A stretch of DNA of 23,732 nt. It comes from Acephala macrosclerotiorum (Eukaryota > Ascomycota > Leotiomycetes > Helotiales > Mollisiaceae). The notes beneath the pieces are model-generated. The model did no database searches. It was not told the origin of the DNA and saw nothing but the letters and a program-made list of their open reading frames with translations. Made by a program: the position numbers and the translations under genes. The stretch covers positions 1-23,732 of the forward strand of contig MU119726.1 of the NCBI GenBank assembly GCA_014904845.1, in the 5' to 3' direction. The stretch's first letter is position 1. Each line of letters begins with the position of its first letter. Shown here one piece after another: positions 10,231 to 22,938 of the stretch.

Positions 10231-10309
10231 ACGAATCGTAAAATAAATCGTAAAATAAATCGTAAAATAAATCGTAAAACGAATTATAAAATAAATCGTA
10301 AAATAAATA
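10231..10309. repeat. 12-bp tandem array (CGTAAAATAAAT)n
   Basis: About six units of CGTAAAATAAAT in a row, with one variant unit reading CGTAAAACGAAT and one reading TATAAAATAAAT. The same unit occurs at about 15.40 kb and 19.69 kb and, in the opposite orientation, at the start of the window. Confidence 0.85.
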
Positions 10310-11280
10310 TTAAATTTTAATTAAAACGAAAATTGTAATAAAATATAGTACTATAAAATATTATTTAATTAATTACTAGAAAATACAAAAAAATAATATA
10401 TAATAAATTATTTTTATTGTTTTTTTAATTTTTTTTAATTTTTATTTTTATTATTTTTTTAAAAAAAAAATTTAATTTAAAAATTTATATATAAATTTTT
10501 TTATTAAAATATTTTTTAATTTTTTTAATTCGTTTTATTTTTTTCGTAATTTAATTTTTTTTGTATAGTATTATATATTATTAATAATCGATATAATTAT
10601 TAATAAAAAATATATTTTTGATTATTAATTTTTTATAAATAATTTTAAAATTTTTTTTTAGTATTTAATAATTACGATTTTACAATTTTATAAATTTTTA
10701 AATTATTAATATTTTTGTATATAAAATTTTAATTATTTTATATATTAAATAAAAATTTTTTTTTTAAAAAAATATATATTAATAAAAAAAAATAAAATAT
10801 AAAAATTTTTTTTTTTTCGTATTTAAATTTTTTAAATTAAAAATATATAAAATATAAAAAATTTTAATTATTTTTTTTTATTTAATAAATTTTTTAAAAG
10901 TATTTTATTGTTTTTATATATTTTTTTATTTATTTATACGTTTTTTTGTATTTAATAATAATTGTTTTAAAAAAAAATTTTATATTAATTAAAATTGTAT
11001 TTAATTATTTCGTTTTTAAAAATATTAAAATTAAATTTATTATAATTATTAGTTTTTTAATATTTAATTAAATTAACAAATTAAATAAAATAATTATATA
11101 ATTATTTAAAATTTAATTCGAATTTTAATTTAATAATAACGAATATAAATTTTTTTTTTATTCGATGTTTTTAAATAAATTAAAATAAAATTATTAAAAA
11201 ACTTTTTAATTTAAAAATATTTTAAATTTCAAAAGTCGAAATAATAAAATTCGAATTAAATTTTATAATTTTAAAAAACA

Positions 11281-13260
11281 ATTTAAATTCGTATAATAAT
11301 AAAAAATATTTTTACATTTTAAATACTAATAATTATATTATAATTATCGTATATTATTTTTTGAAATTAAATATTATTTTCGATAAATATATAACATAAT
11401 AAAATAATATTAAATTTATCGTTTTAAAATTCGTTTTTTGAGTATTTTATTTAATTATTTAAATTAATTATTTATAAAAATTAATTTCTTTATTGATTTT
11501 ATTAAAATAATTTTTTAAAAAAAATCGATACAACGTTTTTATAAACGCGATATTATATTTATTAATAATTTTAAATTGAATAATAAATTTAATATAATAA
11601 TATAAAATATAAAATTTGAAATAATATTAATAAATATTCAATCGAATAAAATATTATTAAAAATAATTTAATATTTTTTAGTTTTATATTTTGTAATTAC
11701 AAATTATTATAAAATTAACAAATATTCAAATATAAAAAAATATAAAAAATATAATATTAATTAATAATAAAATAATAATCGAAATAATAATATAAAAAAA
11801 ATCGTATTTTTTATTTTTTATTATTTAAAACAAATTATTAAACTTATAAAAATATTTTAACTTTAAAAAAATTAATATCAAATCGAAAAAAACGTTTAAT
11901 AAAATTAAATCAAATAATTTTTTATAAGTTTTATTTAATTTTTTAAAATTTTTCGTAATTCTCTTATTAAATATTAATTCGTAAATTAGTTTAATAATTC
12001 AATAAATCAAATTTCGAAAAATATTTTTAAATAATTAATAAAAAATATTTATTAAAATATTTTTATAAATATTAATATAAAAATATTTTCAAATAAAATA
12101 AATATTTTAATAAATTTAATTAAAATTAATTCGAAAAATCTTTTTTACGTTTTATCGAATTATTTAAATTTTTATTTATTCGTAAATACGTAATAATTAC
12201 TTTTTAAAAATGTTTTATAATTTATTTTAAAATATTTAATACGTTTTATATTATTTTAAAAATTTAATACTAATAATAAAAATTACTTTTTTAATAATTT
12301 GTTAAATAATTTAAAAAAATTAAATAATAATTTCAAATTTTATTATTCGCATATCAAATTAATTATTTCTTTTTTATCAATTTAATAAAAACTATATAAT
12401 TTTAATAATAATCGAACAAAAAACGTTTAAAAATTTACGCGATAATATAATATTTATATTTTTATAATAAAGTTTTAATTGAAATTTTTATATTATATTA
12501 CTATTTAAATTTTTTGTAATTTATTTTAATATTAATAATAAAACAATAAATATTATTTTAAATCAATTTTAATTACATTGAAAAACTCGAAATAAATTCA
12601 TTAAAATAATATACAAAAATCAAATAATTATATTTTTTCAATATTGAATTATTAAAGTTTTATTTATTTTAATATATATTAAAATAATCGTTTTATTAAA
12701 AGAAATTCTTTTTGGTATTTTTTATTATTAATTTGTAATATACATTTTATTTCAAATTTTTTTATATTCGTTATTATTATTTTAATATTTTTAAATAAGT
12801 ATTCAAATAAAAATTTTAATAAAAAACTTATAATCAAATACAAATTTTAAAAATTTTCAAATTAAATAATAATAAAAAAATATTTTTTAAATTTTTTATT
12901 AATTATTTAAAAATTAATTATAATTTTTTTCGTTTTTTATTAATCGTTATTTAATATATTATAAAAAATCTTGTAAATTGTACGTATTAAATTCGCGTAA
13001 TTATTAATAATATTATTTATTTTTTGAATATTATTTTCAAATAATAATTGATTATAATAATTTTCAATAATAAATTTATTAATTCGAGTTTTCGAAAATT
13101 AATTAATTAAATTTCAATTGTATTTAAAAATCAAAAAAATATAAAATTGTTCTTTATTAAACTTTTAAAAAAATATTAATCAATTTTCAAATAAAATATA
13201 ATTTTTTTTTAAATCGTTTAAATTTAAAGTTTTTGTAATAAAAATATTATTTCGTTTATT
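11281..13260. other. Less saturated AT-rich block, origin unknown
   Basis: In this block C in CA, CT and TC contexts is noticeably more frequent than on either side (for example near 11690-11900, 12340-12420 and 12540-12650), although it remains very AT-rich. That suggests a younger or less heavily mutated repeat remnant. I looked for transposase, integrase and reverse transcriptase patterns on both strands in part of it and recognised none. The limits are approximate. Confidence 0.4.
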
Positions 13261-14331
13261 GTTTTTAAAAAAAATATATCGTATTGTTATATTATTTTCA
13301 TTTTTAAAAATTTTTTTTTATTTAAATTTAATATTTTTTTATTATTAAATTCGTTAAAATTTTATTTATTAAAATTTATTTTATTTATAATATTTTTTAT
13401 TTATTTTATTAATTTGTTAAAATAAAATATAATTTCAAATTATTAATTTTTTAAAATATTAAACGTTTTTTTATTTATTAATTATTTTTTTATTAATTTT
13501 TTTAATCAGATTAATAACGTTTAATTCGTATTATAATTATTATTAATATATATATATTTATTTAATTCGAATTTTTTTTAATCGTAATATAAAAAAAAAT
13601 ATTATTAATATAATATTTAAAAAATTAAATCGAATATATTTTTAAATTTTATATAAAGAATTTTATTTTTTAAAAATTATATATTTATATTAAAATTTTT
13701 TTTTTAATATTTTAAATAATTTTTAATATTAAATATATATTTTTTTATAAATAATATAATTAAAAAAAAAATTATAATTCGTTTTTTAATACAAAGTATT
13801 TAAATTAATTAATATTAAAATTTAAAAATTTTTTTATTAAAATTAATTTACAAATTTTAAATTAAAAAATATTTAAAATTGAAAATATAATTATTATAAA
13901 ATTTTAAAAATTAAAAATTTATTATTTGATAATTTGTATAATATATTTTAATTCGATTAAATTAATACGTTTAAATATATTTTTATTAAATAATTTTTAA
14001 AATATTATAATTAATATTTGTAAATAATTATAAATAATTAAATTTATTTTTATTAAATAAATTATTAATTAATATTTTATTATTATATTTTTTTTTATTT
14101 ATTCGAAATTATTTATAATGATTTTAATATTTTTTATATATTAATTATACGACGCGTTAAAATTTGAACGGAATAAAATAAATAAAAATTAAAAAATTTT
14201 TTAAAAAAAAAAATAAATAAATATATTAATATTATTTTCAATAATAAAAAAATTATATTTTTTATAAAAATTACGTTTGCAATATTAAAATTTTACTTTG
14301 AAAAAATTAAAAATATATATATAATATAAAA

Positions 14332-14336
<5 letters not shown>

Positions 14337-14370
<34 letters not shown>
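14337..14370. repeat. Trinucleotide microsatellite (TAA)n
   Basis: About eleven uninterrupted TAA/AAT units. Confidence 0.9.
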
Positions 14371-14375
<5 letters not shown>

Positions 14376-14431
14376 CGAAATAAAATCTTTTATAAAATTT
14401 TTAAAAAAAATTTAAATTAAAAATAAATAAT

Positions 14432-14435
<4 letters not shown>

Positions 14436-14482
<47 letters not shown>
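14436..14482. repeat. Tetranucleotide microsatellite (AAAT)n
   Basis: About eleven to twelve uninterrupted AAAT units, followed directly by a tandem 26-bp duplication. Confidence 0.9.
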
Positions 14483-14484
<2 letters not shown>

Positions 14485-14534
14485 AAATTAATATTGAAAT
14501 AAATAATTAAAAATTAATATTGAAATAAATAATT
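14483..14534. repeat. Two exact tandem copies of a 26-bp unit
   Basis: The unit begins AAAAATTAATATTG and ends AATAATT; the copies are 14483-14508 and 14509-14534 with no difference. An exact duplication in otherwise scrambled sequence indicates that it arose after most of the mutation. Confidence 0.8.
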
Positions 14535-15400
14535 AAAAACGATTAATTATTAAAAATATTAATATTTTATTTATAGAAAAAAATTATAAATAATATTAAA
14601 ATTTAAAAAAAAATTATTAATAATAATACGAATGTTTTAAAAAAAATCACGAAATATTTCAAAATTATTTTTAAATATTTTAATATTATATATATTTTTT
14701 TAAAAACGATCGATAAAATAATATTTATTTTAATTAATAAAAATTATATTATTATAAAATTAAATATAATAATTAAAAATAATATTTAAAATTTGTATTA
14801 TTTTTATTTTTTAAATAAAATTCGAATTAAAATTAATTAATATAAAATAATTAATCAAATTAAATATTAAAAAAAAAAATTTTAATAAAACAAATAATAT
14901 ATATAATTATTTAAAAAAAAAATTATTTTTTTTATTTATAATATATAAAATCTAAATAATAAAATTATTAAAAATATTAAATAATTTTTATTTAATCGTG
15001 ATTTTTTTTGAATAAATTTAAATAACGTAAAAAAAATTGTAATTATTCGATTTAATTTTTTTTGTAATTTCGAATTAAATTTTGATATTATAATAAATTA
15101 AATTTAATTCAAATAAATAAAAATTTTTGAAATAATTAATATAAAAATTTTTTTTTTTTTTGAAAATTTTATAATTTAAACGAAAAAATATTTATAAAAA
15201 CTCGTAAAAAAATTTGTAATAATATTAATATTAAAAATATTAATTTATATTTATTTTTTATAATTATAAATTATATATTTAAAAGAAATTTTTTTTGAAT
15301 TAATAATAAAATTAATATTTTCGAAAAAAAATAATTAATTAAAAATTAATAATAAAATAAATATTTTTAAAAAAAAATAAATAATTAAATTAATTAATAA

Positions 15401-15458
15401 TAAAATAATTCGTAAAATAATTCGTAAAATAATTCGTAAAATAATTCGTAAAATAAAT
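15401..15458. repeat. 12-bp tandem array (CGTAAAATAATT)n
   Basis: Four units beginning at 15411, 15423, 15435 and 15447, differing from the array at 10231 only in the last bases of the unit (AATT instead of AAAT). Confidence 0.85.
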
Positions 15459-18400
15459 ATTTTTAAATTAAAACGATTAAATAAAAAAAACGAATATTTT
15501 ATAATAAATAAATAATAAAAAATTTAAAAAGTTTTTTTTTTTAATAATAATAAAAATTTTTCAATTTTTTTAATAATAACGTTTATAAAAAAAATTTTAT
15601 TTAAAGTTTATTATCAATAAAAAATCAAATATATAAAAAAAAAATTTATTTATTATTAAATATCTTTTATTAATTTATAAATTTATATTAAAAATATAAT
15701 ATTTTAATTTTCGAATTAATAATATTAATAACGATTCGAATAAGAAATCGAAATTAAATTATAATTAATTTAAAAAATTTAATTTAATATATAATATTTT
15801 TTTAAATTTTATTATTTTTATTATAATTTTTTTATTAATATTAATACAAAAATTGAAAATTTGAAAAAGTTTTTTAAAAAAATAAAAATATAATTTTTTT
15901 TTTTGTTTTTATTTTTAATATTAATATTTTTTAATTTTTCAATTTTTCGTATAATTGTATTTATAATAATTATTTTGAAATCGTTTTTTTTTTCGAATAT
16001 TAATTTTAATTATAAAGTTTATATCGATAAAAATTTAATAATAAATATATTTATTTTTATTATTTAATTAATAATAATAATAAAAATTTTAATTTATAAT
16101 TTTTAAATTATAATTAATTTCAAAGAAAAAAACGAATATAATTTCAAATAAATTAAAATCGTAAAATAAATAATTATTTATAACGATAATATAATAAATA
16201 ATTTTTTAAAAATATATAAATTTTTTAAATTTTAAATTTATATAAAATCGATTAAATTTTTTAATTTATTTTTTCGAATTATTTATTTTAATTATAAAAA
16301 TTAAATTGTATTTAACGATTTTTTTAAATTAAAAAATTTAATTTATTAAATAAATATAATAAATAATCGAAAAAAAAAAAAAATATATAATAAAAAAAAT
16401 TATTTTTTATATTTTTGTAATTTTTATACTTTTTAAAAAATATTTAAAAATAATAAATTTTATTAAATAATTCAAAGATTTTATTTATATTAATAAAATA
16501 CAAATTCGATTTTATTTTTAAAATTTAATAAATAAGTTTTTTTTTTTTATATATATTAAATTTATTTAATTTATATTAATTTGAAAAATATATTGTTTTT
16601 ATTTATTAAATTTATTATAAAAAAAAGCAAAATAAATATAAAAACAATAATAAAACTTAAAATTATTTTTTTTGAAAAATTCGTATTAATTAAATAAATT
16701 ATAATAATTTTCGTAATAAATAATTTTTTTGATTTAATACGTTTTATTATTTTTAATTTTAATATTAATAATACGATTTTTTTAATAATTAGTATATTTA
16801 TATAATAAAATATTAAAAAATTTTCAAGTAATTTTATAATTCATACGTTAAAAAATTTATTATTATAATAAAATCGTAAAAAAAATATTTTAATAAAAAA
16901 GAATTTTTTATTTTTCATTTTAATAATTTTATTAATTTTTTTTTTAAAAATTTTTTTTTTCGCTTTTTTTTTTATATATTAATAAATAAAATAAACTTTT
17001 TTTTTATTTAATTTTTTAAAATAATTAACGAATTTTCAATTAATAAATTTTTAATTATATTTAATATCGAATTTATTTCGAAAAAAAAATTTAATAATAT
17101 AAATATAATAATTTAAAAACTTTTTAATTTCGTAATATATTTTTATTATAATTTTTTTATTATTACGATTTATTTATTGCGTTTTCGAAATTAAAAATTA
17201 ATATTAATAATAAATATTAAATGTTTTTAAAAATTTGTTTTTTAAAAAAAAAAAATTAATATAATTAAAATATAATTATTAATATATTGCAAATTGTACT
17301 TTTTTTTAATATATTTAATATTATTATTTATTTTAATTATCGTTTGATTTTTAATTATTTTATTTAAATTTTTATATATTTTTATAATATTATTTAATAA
17401 TAAATTTTTTATATATATTCGAAAAATTATTATATAGTAATTAAAATTGTTTTTTTAATACAATTTTTTTTTAATTCGTTTATTTATTGATTTATTAAAA
17501 ATAATAAAAACGTTATTAAATAATTTAATAAAATTAATAAAAAATTTTAAATAATAAAAATACGAAAAATTAAATTTTTTTAATATATATTTAAAATTGA
17601 AATAAAATTTTATTATATTCGAATCGTTTATTTTATTATTAAAATAATTATTAAATTTTTATTAAATTTTTTATTATATTTGATTAAATAAAATTTGAAT
17701 ATAATAAATAAAATAAATAATTATAATTTTATTACAATTTATAATATAAGTAAAAAATAACGTTTTTATAAAACTATAAATATATATTATAAATTAAAAA
17801 TAAATGTAAATTTATATAAATAAAACGATTAATCGTTTGAAATAAAAAATTTTAATAATATATTTTTTTTTTGAAATTTCAAAAATTATAAATAAATAAT
17901 ACGTAAATATCGTATTATATTTTCAAATCGAAATATTAATAAATTTTATTATTTAATAAATTTTGAAAATTATAATAATTAAAATTAATTATATTTCAAA
18001 TAAAATAAATAAAATATATTACGAATTTATTTTTTAATATTAAAATAATTAAAAATTATTTCGTAATTTTTTTAAATATTTTAAAATTATTTTTTATTAA
18101 TTAAATTTAAAAAAAATTAATCGTATTATAAAATTTTTAATATATTAATTTTTTTTTTATTATTTAAACTTTTAAAAATATAAGAATTATTTTTGTATAT
18201 AATAATATATTTTAAAAAAAATTTAAAAATCGTTTTTAAACTCGTTATTATTTTTTTTATTAATATATAAATTTGAATTTTATTTTTATTTTAAAAAATA
18301 TTTTTATTATTCGAAAAAAGTTTTATATTATAATTTTTATTAAAAAATTTTTTTTTTTTTATTATCGAAATTAAAAATTTTTTTTTTAATTCGAACGATT

Positions 18401-19689
18401 TATTTGTATAAATTTAAAAAAAACTTATAAAATTAATAATAAATCGATTAATTAATAATAAATATAATATAATAAATTTATTAAATAACAAAATATTAAA
18501 AAAAATAATAAATATTACAAATAAATAAAAAAATAAATAAAAAAATAAATAATTAATAATAAATATTTTTAATAAAAAAAAACTAAAAATTGATTAATTA
18601 AAAAAAAACTAATATAAATATTTTATTATTAAAATTAAAAATCGTAATTTAATAAAAAAAATTATTTATATCGAAATTTGAAATCGCAATTTTTATTTTA
18701 TATAAATTGCGAAATAATATAATATTAAAAACAAAAATAAAAATCGTAAATACGTATTAATATATAAAACAACGAGAAAAAAATTATTCAAATACTAAAA
18801 AAAGTAATTAAAAATAAAAAATAATAACGAAAAAATTATTTTTATTTAAAATATTATATAAAATATTAAATATATTATTAAAAATTAATATTATATAAAT
18901 TTGAATATATTTGACAATAAAAAACGTAAAAAATAAATAAATTTTTTTTTTAAATTATTTTTAAAGTTTTTTATTATTAAAATATATAATATTTTAATAT
19001 TTTTTTAAAAAAATATCAAATTTAAAAAAAAAAAAAAATTAAATATTATATTATTTAATTTGAAATTTTTTTTATTAATATTATTATTATTAATACGTAA
19101 TTTAATAACGAGTTTCAAATTAAAAAATATAAAAAAAATACGTTTTAAAATAAAATTTACGATTAAATTTATAAATATTAATTATAAATATTCGTAAAAA
19201 AAAAAAAAAAAAAAAATAATAAATTAAAAAATATTATTTATTAGAATTTTAAAAATTAATACGATTTTTAAATTAAATTTAAAAAAAAACTTATAAACAA
19301 TATATTAAATATTTAAAATTTGATAATAATATAAAATTAATTAATATAAAATAATATACAAATAAAAAATATATAAAATAAAAATAAAAACGTAAAATAA
19401 TATTTGAAAAAAATATAAAAATATAAAAATATAAAAAATAATATTTAAAAATAATATAAAATTATAATAAAATAAAAAATAAATTAAATAAAAATAAATT
19501 TATTAATAAAATTAATAAAAAATAAATTTGTAAAATAATTAATATTAATAAAACGAATTGTATTTATTAAATTTTATTATTTTTAAATATTTAATTATAA
19601 ATATAAAAATTAATAATAAATCGAAAAACGAATAATATATAATATTAATATATAAAAAAAAAATTAATAATAAATAATATAAAATAATT

Positions 19690-19750
19690 AATAAAACGAA
19701 TTATAAATTAAATCGTAAAATAAATCGTAAAATAAATTGTAAAATAATTA
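19690..19750. repeat. 12-bp tandem array (CGTAAAATAAAT)n, short
   Basis: Units begin at 19714, 19726 and 19738, the last starting TGT instead of CGT, preceded by a weaker unit. Same motif and orientation as the arrays at 10.23 and 15.40 kb. A single copy also lies at 16159-16171. Confidence 0.75.
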
Positions 19751-21409
19751 AAAAAATGTAAATAATTTTTTAAATTAATAATAATAAATTGAAAAAAATC
19801 GTAAAATTTAAATAAAATTATTTGTATTTTTTTTATTTTTTTATTTTGTATATTTTATTTATTTTTTTATTCGATATTTATTAATAATTTTCATATTTCA
19901 ATTTTTATAATTTTTATAATTTTCGTAATTTAATAATTTTTATTTTATTATTATTATTACGTATAATAAAATCAAAAATTGTAATTATTTTTTATTTCGA
20001 ATTATTAATATTTTTTCGATTTATGTTTATTTTTTATTTCAAGTATATTTTTTTTATAAAATTAAAAATTTTATTTTGTTTTTACGATTATCGATAAATT
20101 TTCAATATTTGTAATTAAAAATTTATTATAAATAATATAATTACAAATAAAATTTAATTTAATATAATTCGAAATAATATTAATATTAATTATTAAAAAT
20201 TAATTAATTATTCGATATAAATATTAAATAAAATAATAATAATATTAATATTTACAAAATATAATTTATAAATTTCGCGTATATTAATTTTACGTAATTT
20301 GATTGAAATTTTTATAATTTTTATAATTTTAATAAAATAATATATATAATTATTAATTATTTAAATTTTAAAAATATTTATAATAATATTCGAAATAAAT
20401 ATATAAAAATATTAAAAAAAAATTTCAATCGTAATATAAAGTTTTTAATTAAATAAAAAAAAAGAATTAATCGAGAAATTTATAAATAATTTATCAAAAA
20501 ATATAAAAAAAATAAATAGTACGAAAAAATATAATTTTAATTAAAAATTATTTACGATATTATAATTAAATATTAAATAATAAAATAAAAAAAATAAATA
20601 AAAAAACAAACAATTAAAAAAAGAAAATAAATAAATATATTAAAAAATAAAATAAATAATAATAATAATCTCGAAATAATAAATTTATTAAATTATAATA
20701 AAAATAATAAAACGTTAATATTAATTATTAAATATAAATTTTTGTTTATTTCGATATTAAAAATCGAATCGCGTATTAAAAAAAATTTTATACGTTAATT
20801 TAATTTCGATAATTTTAATAAAAAAAATCGAAATTCGAATTTTTTAATATTTTTTTTAAAATACAACGAGTAAAAATAACGCGAAAAAAATTAATTAATA
20901 TTAATATTACGAAATATTTTATATTAAAAACTAATAATTATTCGTTTTTTTTTATTAAAATATACGTATTTTTTTTTAATATTTGAATTAATAAAAAAAT
21001 TAAATATATTAAATAAATTTTTATTTAATATTAATATTTTATTATTTTAAAATATTATAATTAAAATTTATTAAAACTTATAATTCAATTTATTAAAATA
21101 ATTTAATAAATATTATAACTAAATAAAAATAAAATTTTTATAAAATTAATATTAATATTAAAATGTATTTAATTATAAAAAACAATAATAATATATAAAA
21201 AAAAATTATAATTATTAAAAATAAAAATTAAATTAAATTTTACGTAACGTTATAATATATTAAATAATTAAATAAAAATCAAAAAAAAATTATTATATTA
21301 AAAATAAAAAAATAAATTATTATAATAAATTACGTTTTTATAATTAAAACGTAAAAACGTATATTAAAATAAAAAAATTTTTATAATCGATTTTTGAAAT
21401 TTATTTTTT

Positions 21410-21590
21410 AAAAATTAAAATTTTAAAGTTTAATATATTTTTATATTTATTTTTTTATACAATTTTAAAAATTAAAATATTAAAATTTTAATTCGTTTTT
21501 GTATTTATTTTATTATTTATTTTATTATTTGATTCTGAAAATTAAAATATTAAAAATTTATTTTATTATTTATTTTTTAAAAATTAAAAT
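21410..21590. repeat. Irregular repeat around AAAATTAAAAT
   Basis: The core AAAATTAAAAT recurs at about 21410, 21468, 21538 and 21579, separated by T-rich stretches that include TTTATTTTATTATTTA-like sequence. Intervals are uneven (about 40-70 bp). It may be a decayed tandem repeat or just low-complexity sequence. Confidence 0.35.
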
Positions 21591-22244
21591 ATTTAAATAT
21601 ATAAAAAACGTAAATATTTTTTATATTAAAAATTTATATTATAATTTACGTTTATAATATAATTATTTTATTATAATAAATAATGTATTTAATTTATATA
21701 TTATAATATATAATAATTAAATTATATATATTATAAAATTATATAAAGCGAATAACAATTTTTATTTATTTTTAAATTTTAATATATTTAATATTTTTTA
21801 ATCGTATATTTAATTTAATATAAAAAAAATATTATTAAAAAAAATAATATTTAAAAATTATAAAAATAAAAATTATTTTTTAATATTAATAAAAATTATA
21901 ATTATGAAATTAACGTTAAAAAAGCGTTAAAATAATACTTATAAAATTATAATAATATATTTATTATTTATAATATTAAATTAATAATTATTTATCGTTA
22001 AATTAATAATATTATAATTTTTGTAATTTTAAAAACAAATTAATAAAATTGAATTAATATTATAAATAATAAAAATAATTCGTTAATTTTTTAATAAAAT
22101 CTTTTTTTAATAATAAACGATTTAATTAGTTTATTAAAAAATTTTATAATAAAAATAATTTAAAAATTTTAAAATAATATATAATCGTTTTAATAAAAAA
22201 TATTAAAATTTTAATTATATTATATTTTAAATATTAATTCAAAT

Positions 22245-22434
22245 TATTATTTTAAATCCTAAAATTAACAATCGCTCTTTTAATAAAAAACACTAAAACT
22301 CTTTAAATGCGTTTTTACTTTAAATATTAAAATACTTATTTAAATATTAAATATTTTTATAATTATACAATTTTTAAAAAAAATTTTAAAAAGTTTTTCT
22401 TTGAAATTATATATTAAATAAAATAATTCAAATT
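22245..22434. repeat. Tandem unit 0, heavily RIP-mutated copy
   Basis: Aligns with the later units: AAATGCGTTTTTACTTTAAA (22305 onward) corresponds to AAGTGCGTTTTTGCCTTAAA in unit 2. AAAAAGTTTTTCTTTG (22389-22404) stands where unit 2 has AGGGGGTCTCCCCCTGG. GATTGAATCGATCG follows at 22435. The changes are almost all C to T or G to A. Confidence 0.7.
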
Positions 22435-22619
22435 GATTGAATCGATCGAAACAATTCAATATAAAAGACGGGGGTCTCAGGGGGTGTCCCCCTAGTATAA
22501 AACTCTATAGTAAATTCTGTTTTGCCTAAGATACCAAAGCATTTAAATATTAAAATAATTGCGCAGTTTTCAAGAAAAGTCCCAGGAAGTCTCCCCCTGG
22601 TAAATAACTCTCTATAGTT
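22435..22619. repeat. Tandem unit 1, partly mutated copy
   Basis: Starts at the anchor GATTGAATCGATCG (22435-22448), then GACGGGGGTCTCAGGGGGTG, then CCCCCTAGTA. Later it has AAAAGTCCCAGGAAGTC where unit 2 has GGGGTCCCAGGGGGTC, so it has lost some G to A but is far better preserved than unit 0. Confidence 0.85.
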
Positions 22620-22834
22620 AATTGAATCGATCGTAGAAGCTGAATATAAGACGGGAGTCCCAGGGGTGTCCCTTTAGTAGTGTTCCTTTGCTATAAAGCT
22701 CTGCAATAAGTGCGTTTTTGCCTTAAACATTAAAACACGTAAATGCTGGAATTTCTTTACGGCTGCGCAGCTCTCGAGAGGGGTCCCAGGGGGTCTCCCC
22801 CTGGAATTATATACTAAATAAAGTGATTTAAGTT
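22620..22834. repeat. Tandem unit 2, largely intact copy
   Basis: Anchor AATTGAATCGATCG at 22620-22633, then GACGGGAGTCCCAGGGGTG. It ends with the perfect hairpin CCAGGGGG-TCT-CCCCCTGG (22786-22804) and ATACTAAATAAAGTGATTTA before the next anchor. Confidence 0.88.
22786..22804. repeat. Perfect GC-rich hairpin
   Basis: CCAGGGGG, loop TCT, CCCCCTGG: an 8-bp stem with only one A-T pair. A related copy in unit 1 (22580-22600) reads CCAGGAAGTCTCCCCCTGG, where two G-to-A changes break the stem. Confidence 0.9.
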
Positions 22835-22938
22835 GATTGAATCGATCGTAACAATTAAATATAAAAGGCGGGGGTCCCAGGGGGTGTTCCCCTGGTAATA
22901 TGAGGCTCCGCAGTACGTTTCTGCCTTAGGCACTAAGG
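22835..22938. repeat. Tandem unit 3, intact but truncated copy
   Basis: Anchor GATTGAATCGATCG at 22835-22848, then GGCGGGGGTCCCAGGGGGTG with hairpin CCAGGGG/CCCCTGG at 22877-22895, and a second hairpin CCTTAG-GCA-CTAAGG at 22924-22938. Similarity to earlier units fades after CTGCCTTAGGCACTAAG, so the unit is taken to end there. Confidence 0.82.

Larger units (their letters stand above)
7991..11280. other. RIP-saturated AT-rich sequence, no gene
   Basis: Long A and T homopolymers with isolated CpG. No protein fossil, RNA gene or transposon end could be recognised. Notable local items are a long A-tract at about 8690-8710, an 18-bp CpG-bearing palindrome at 8787-8804, a 20-bp inverted repeat at 9395-9414 and a 12-bp tandem array at 10231-10309. 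Open frames are absent because nearly every Trp, Gln and Arg codon would have become a stop or an AT-rich codon. Confidence 0.65.
13261..22244. other. RIP-saturated AT-rich sequence, no gene
   Basis: Nine kilobases of A/T with sparse CpG. No gene, RNA or transposon terminus is visible. It contains microsatellites at 14337-14370 and about 14436-14482, a 26-bp duplication at 14483-14534, 12-bp arrays at 15401-15458 and 19690-19750, and an irregular repeat at about 21410-21590. This is most likely several overlapping, fully mutated transposon copies, but that is inferred from composition only. Confidence 0.65.

Noticed and set aside
11281..13260. Minus-strand pogo/Fot1 transposase or Gypsy polyprotein fossil
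   Set aside because: I translated part of the reverse strand (about 12500-13110) and found no convincing motif series, so no family is assigned.
22435..22938. CRISPR array
   Set aside because: The units are about 185-215 bp and similar along most of their length. There is no short repeat/unique spacer pattern, and the context is fungal.
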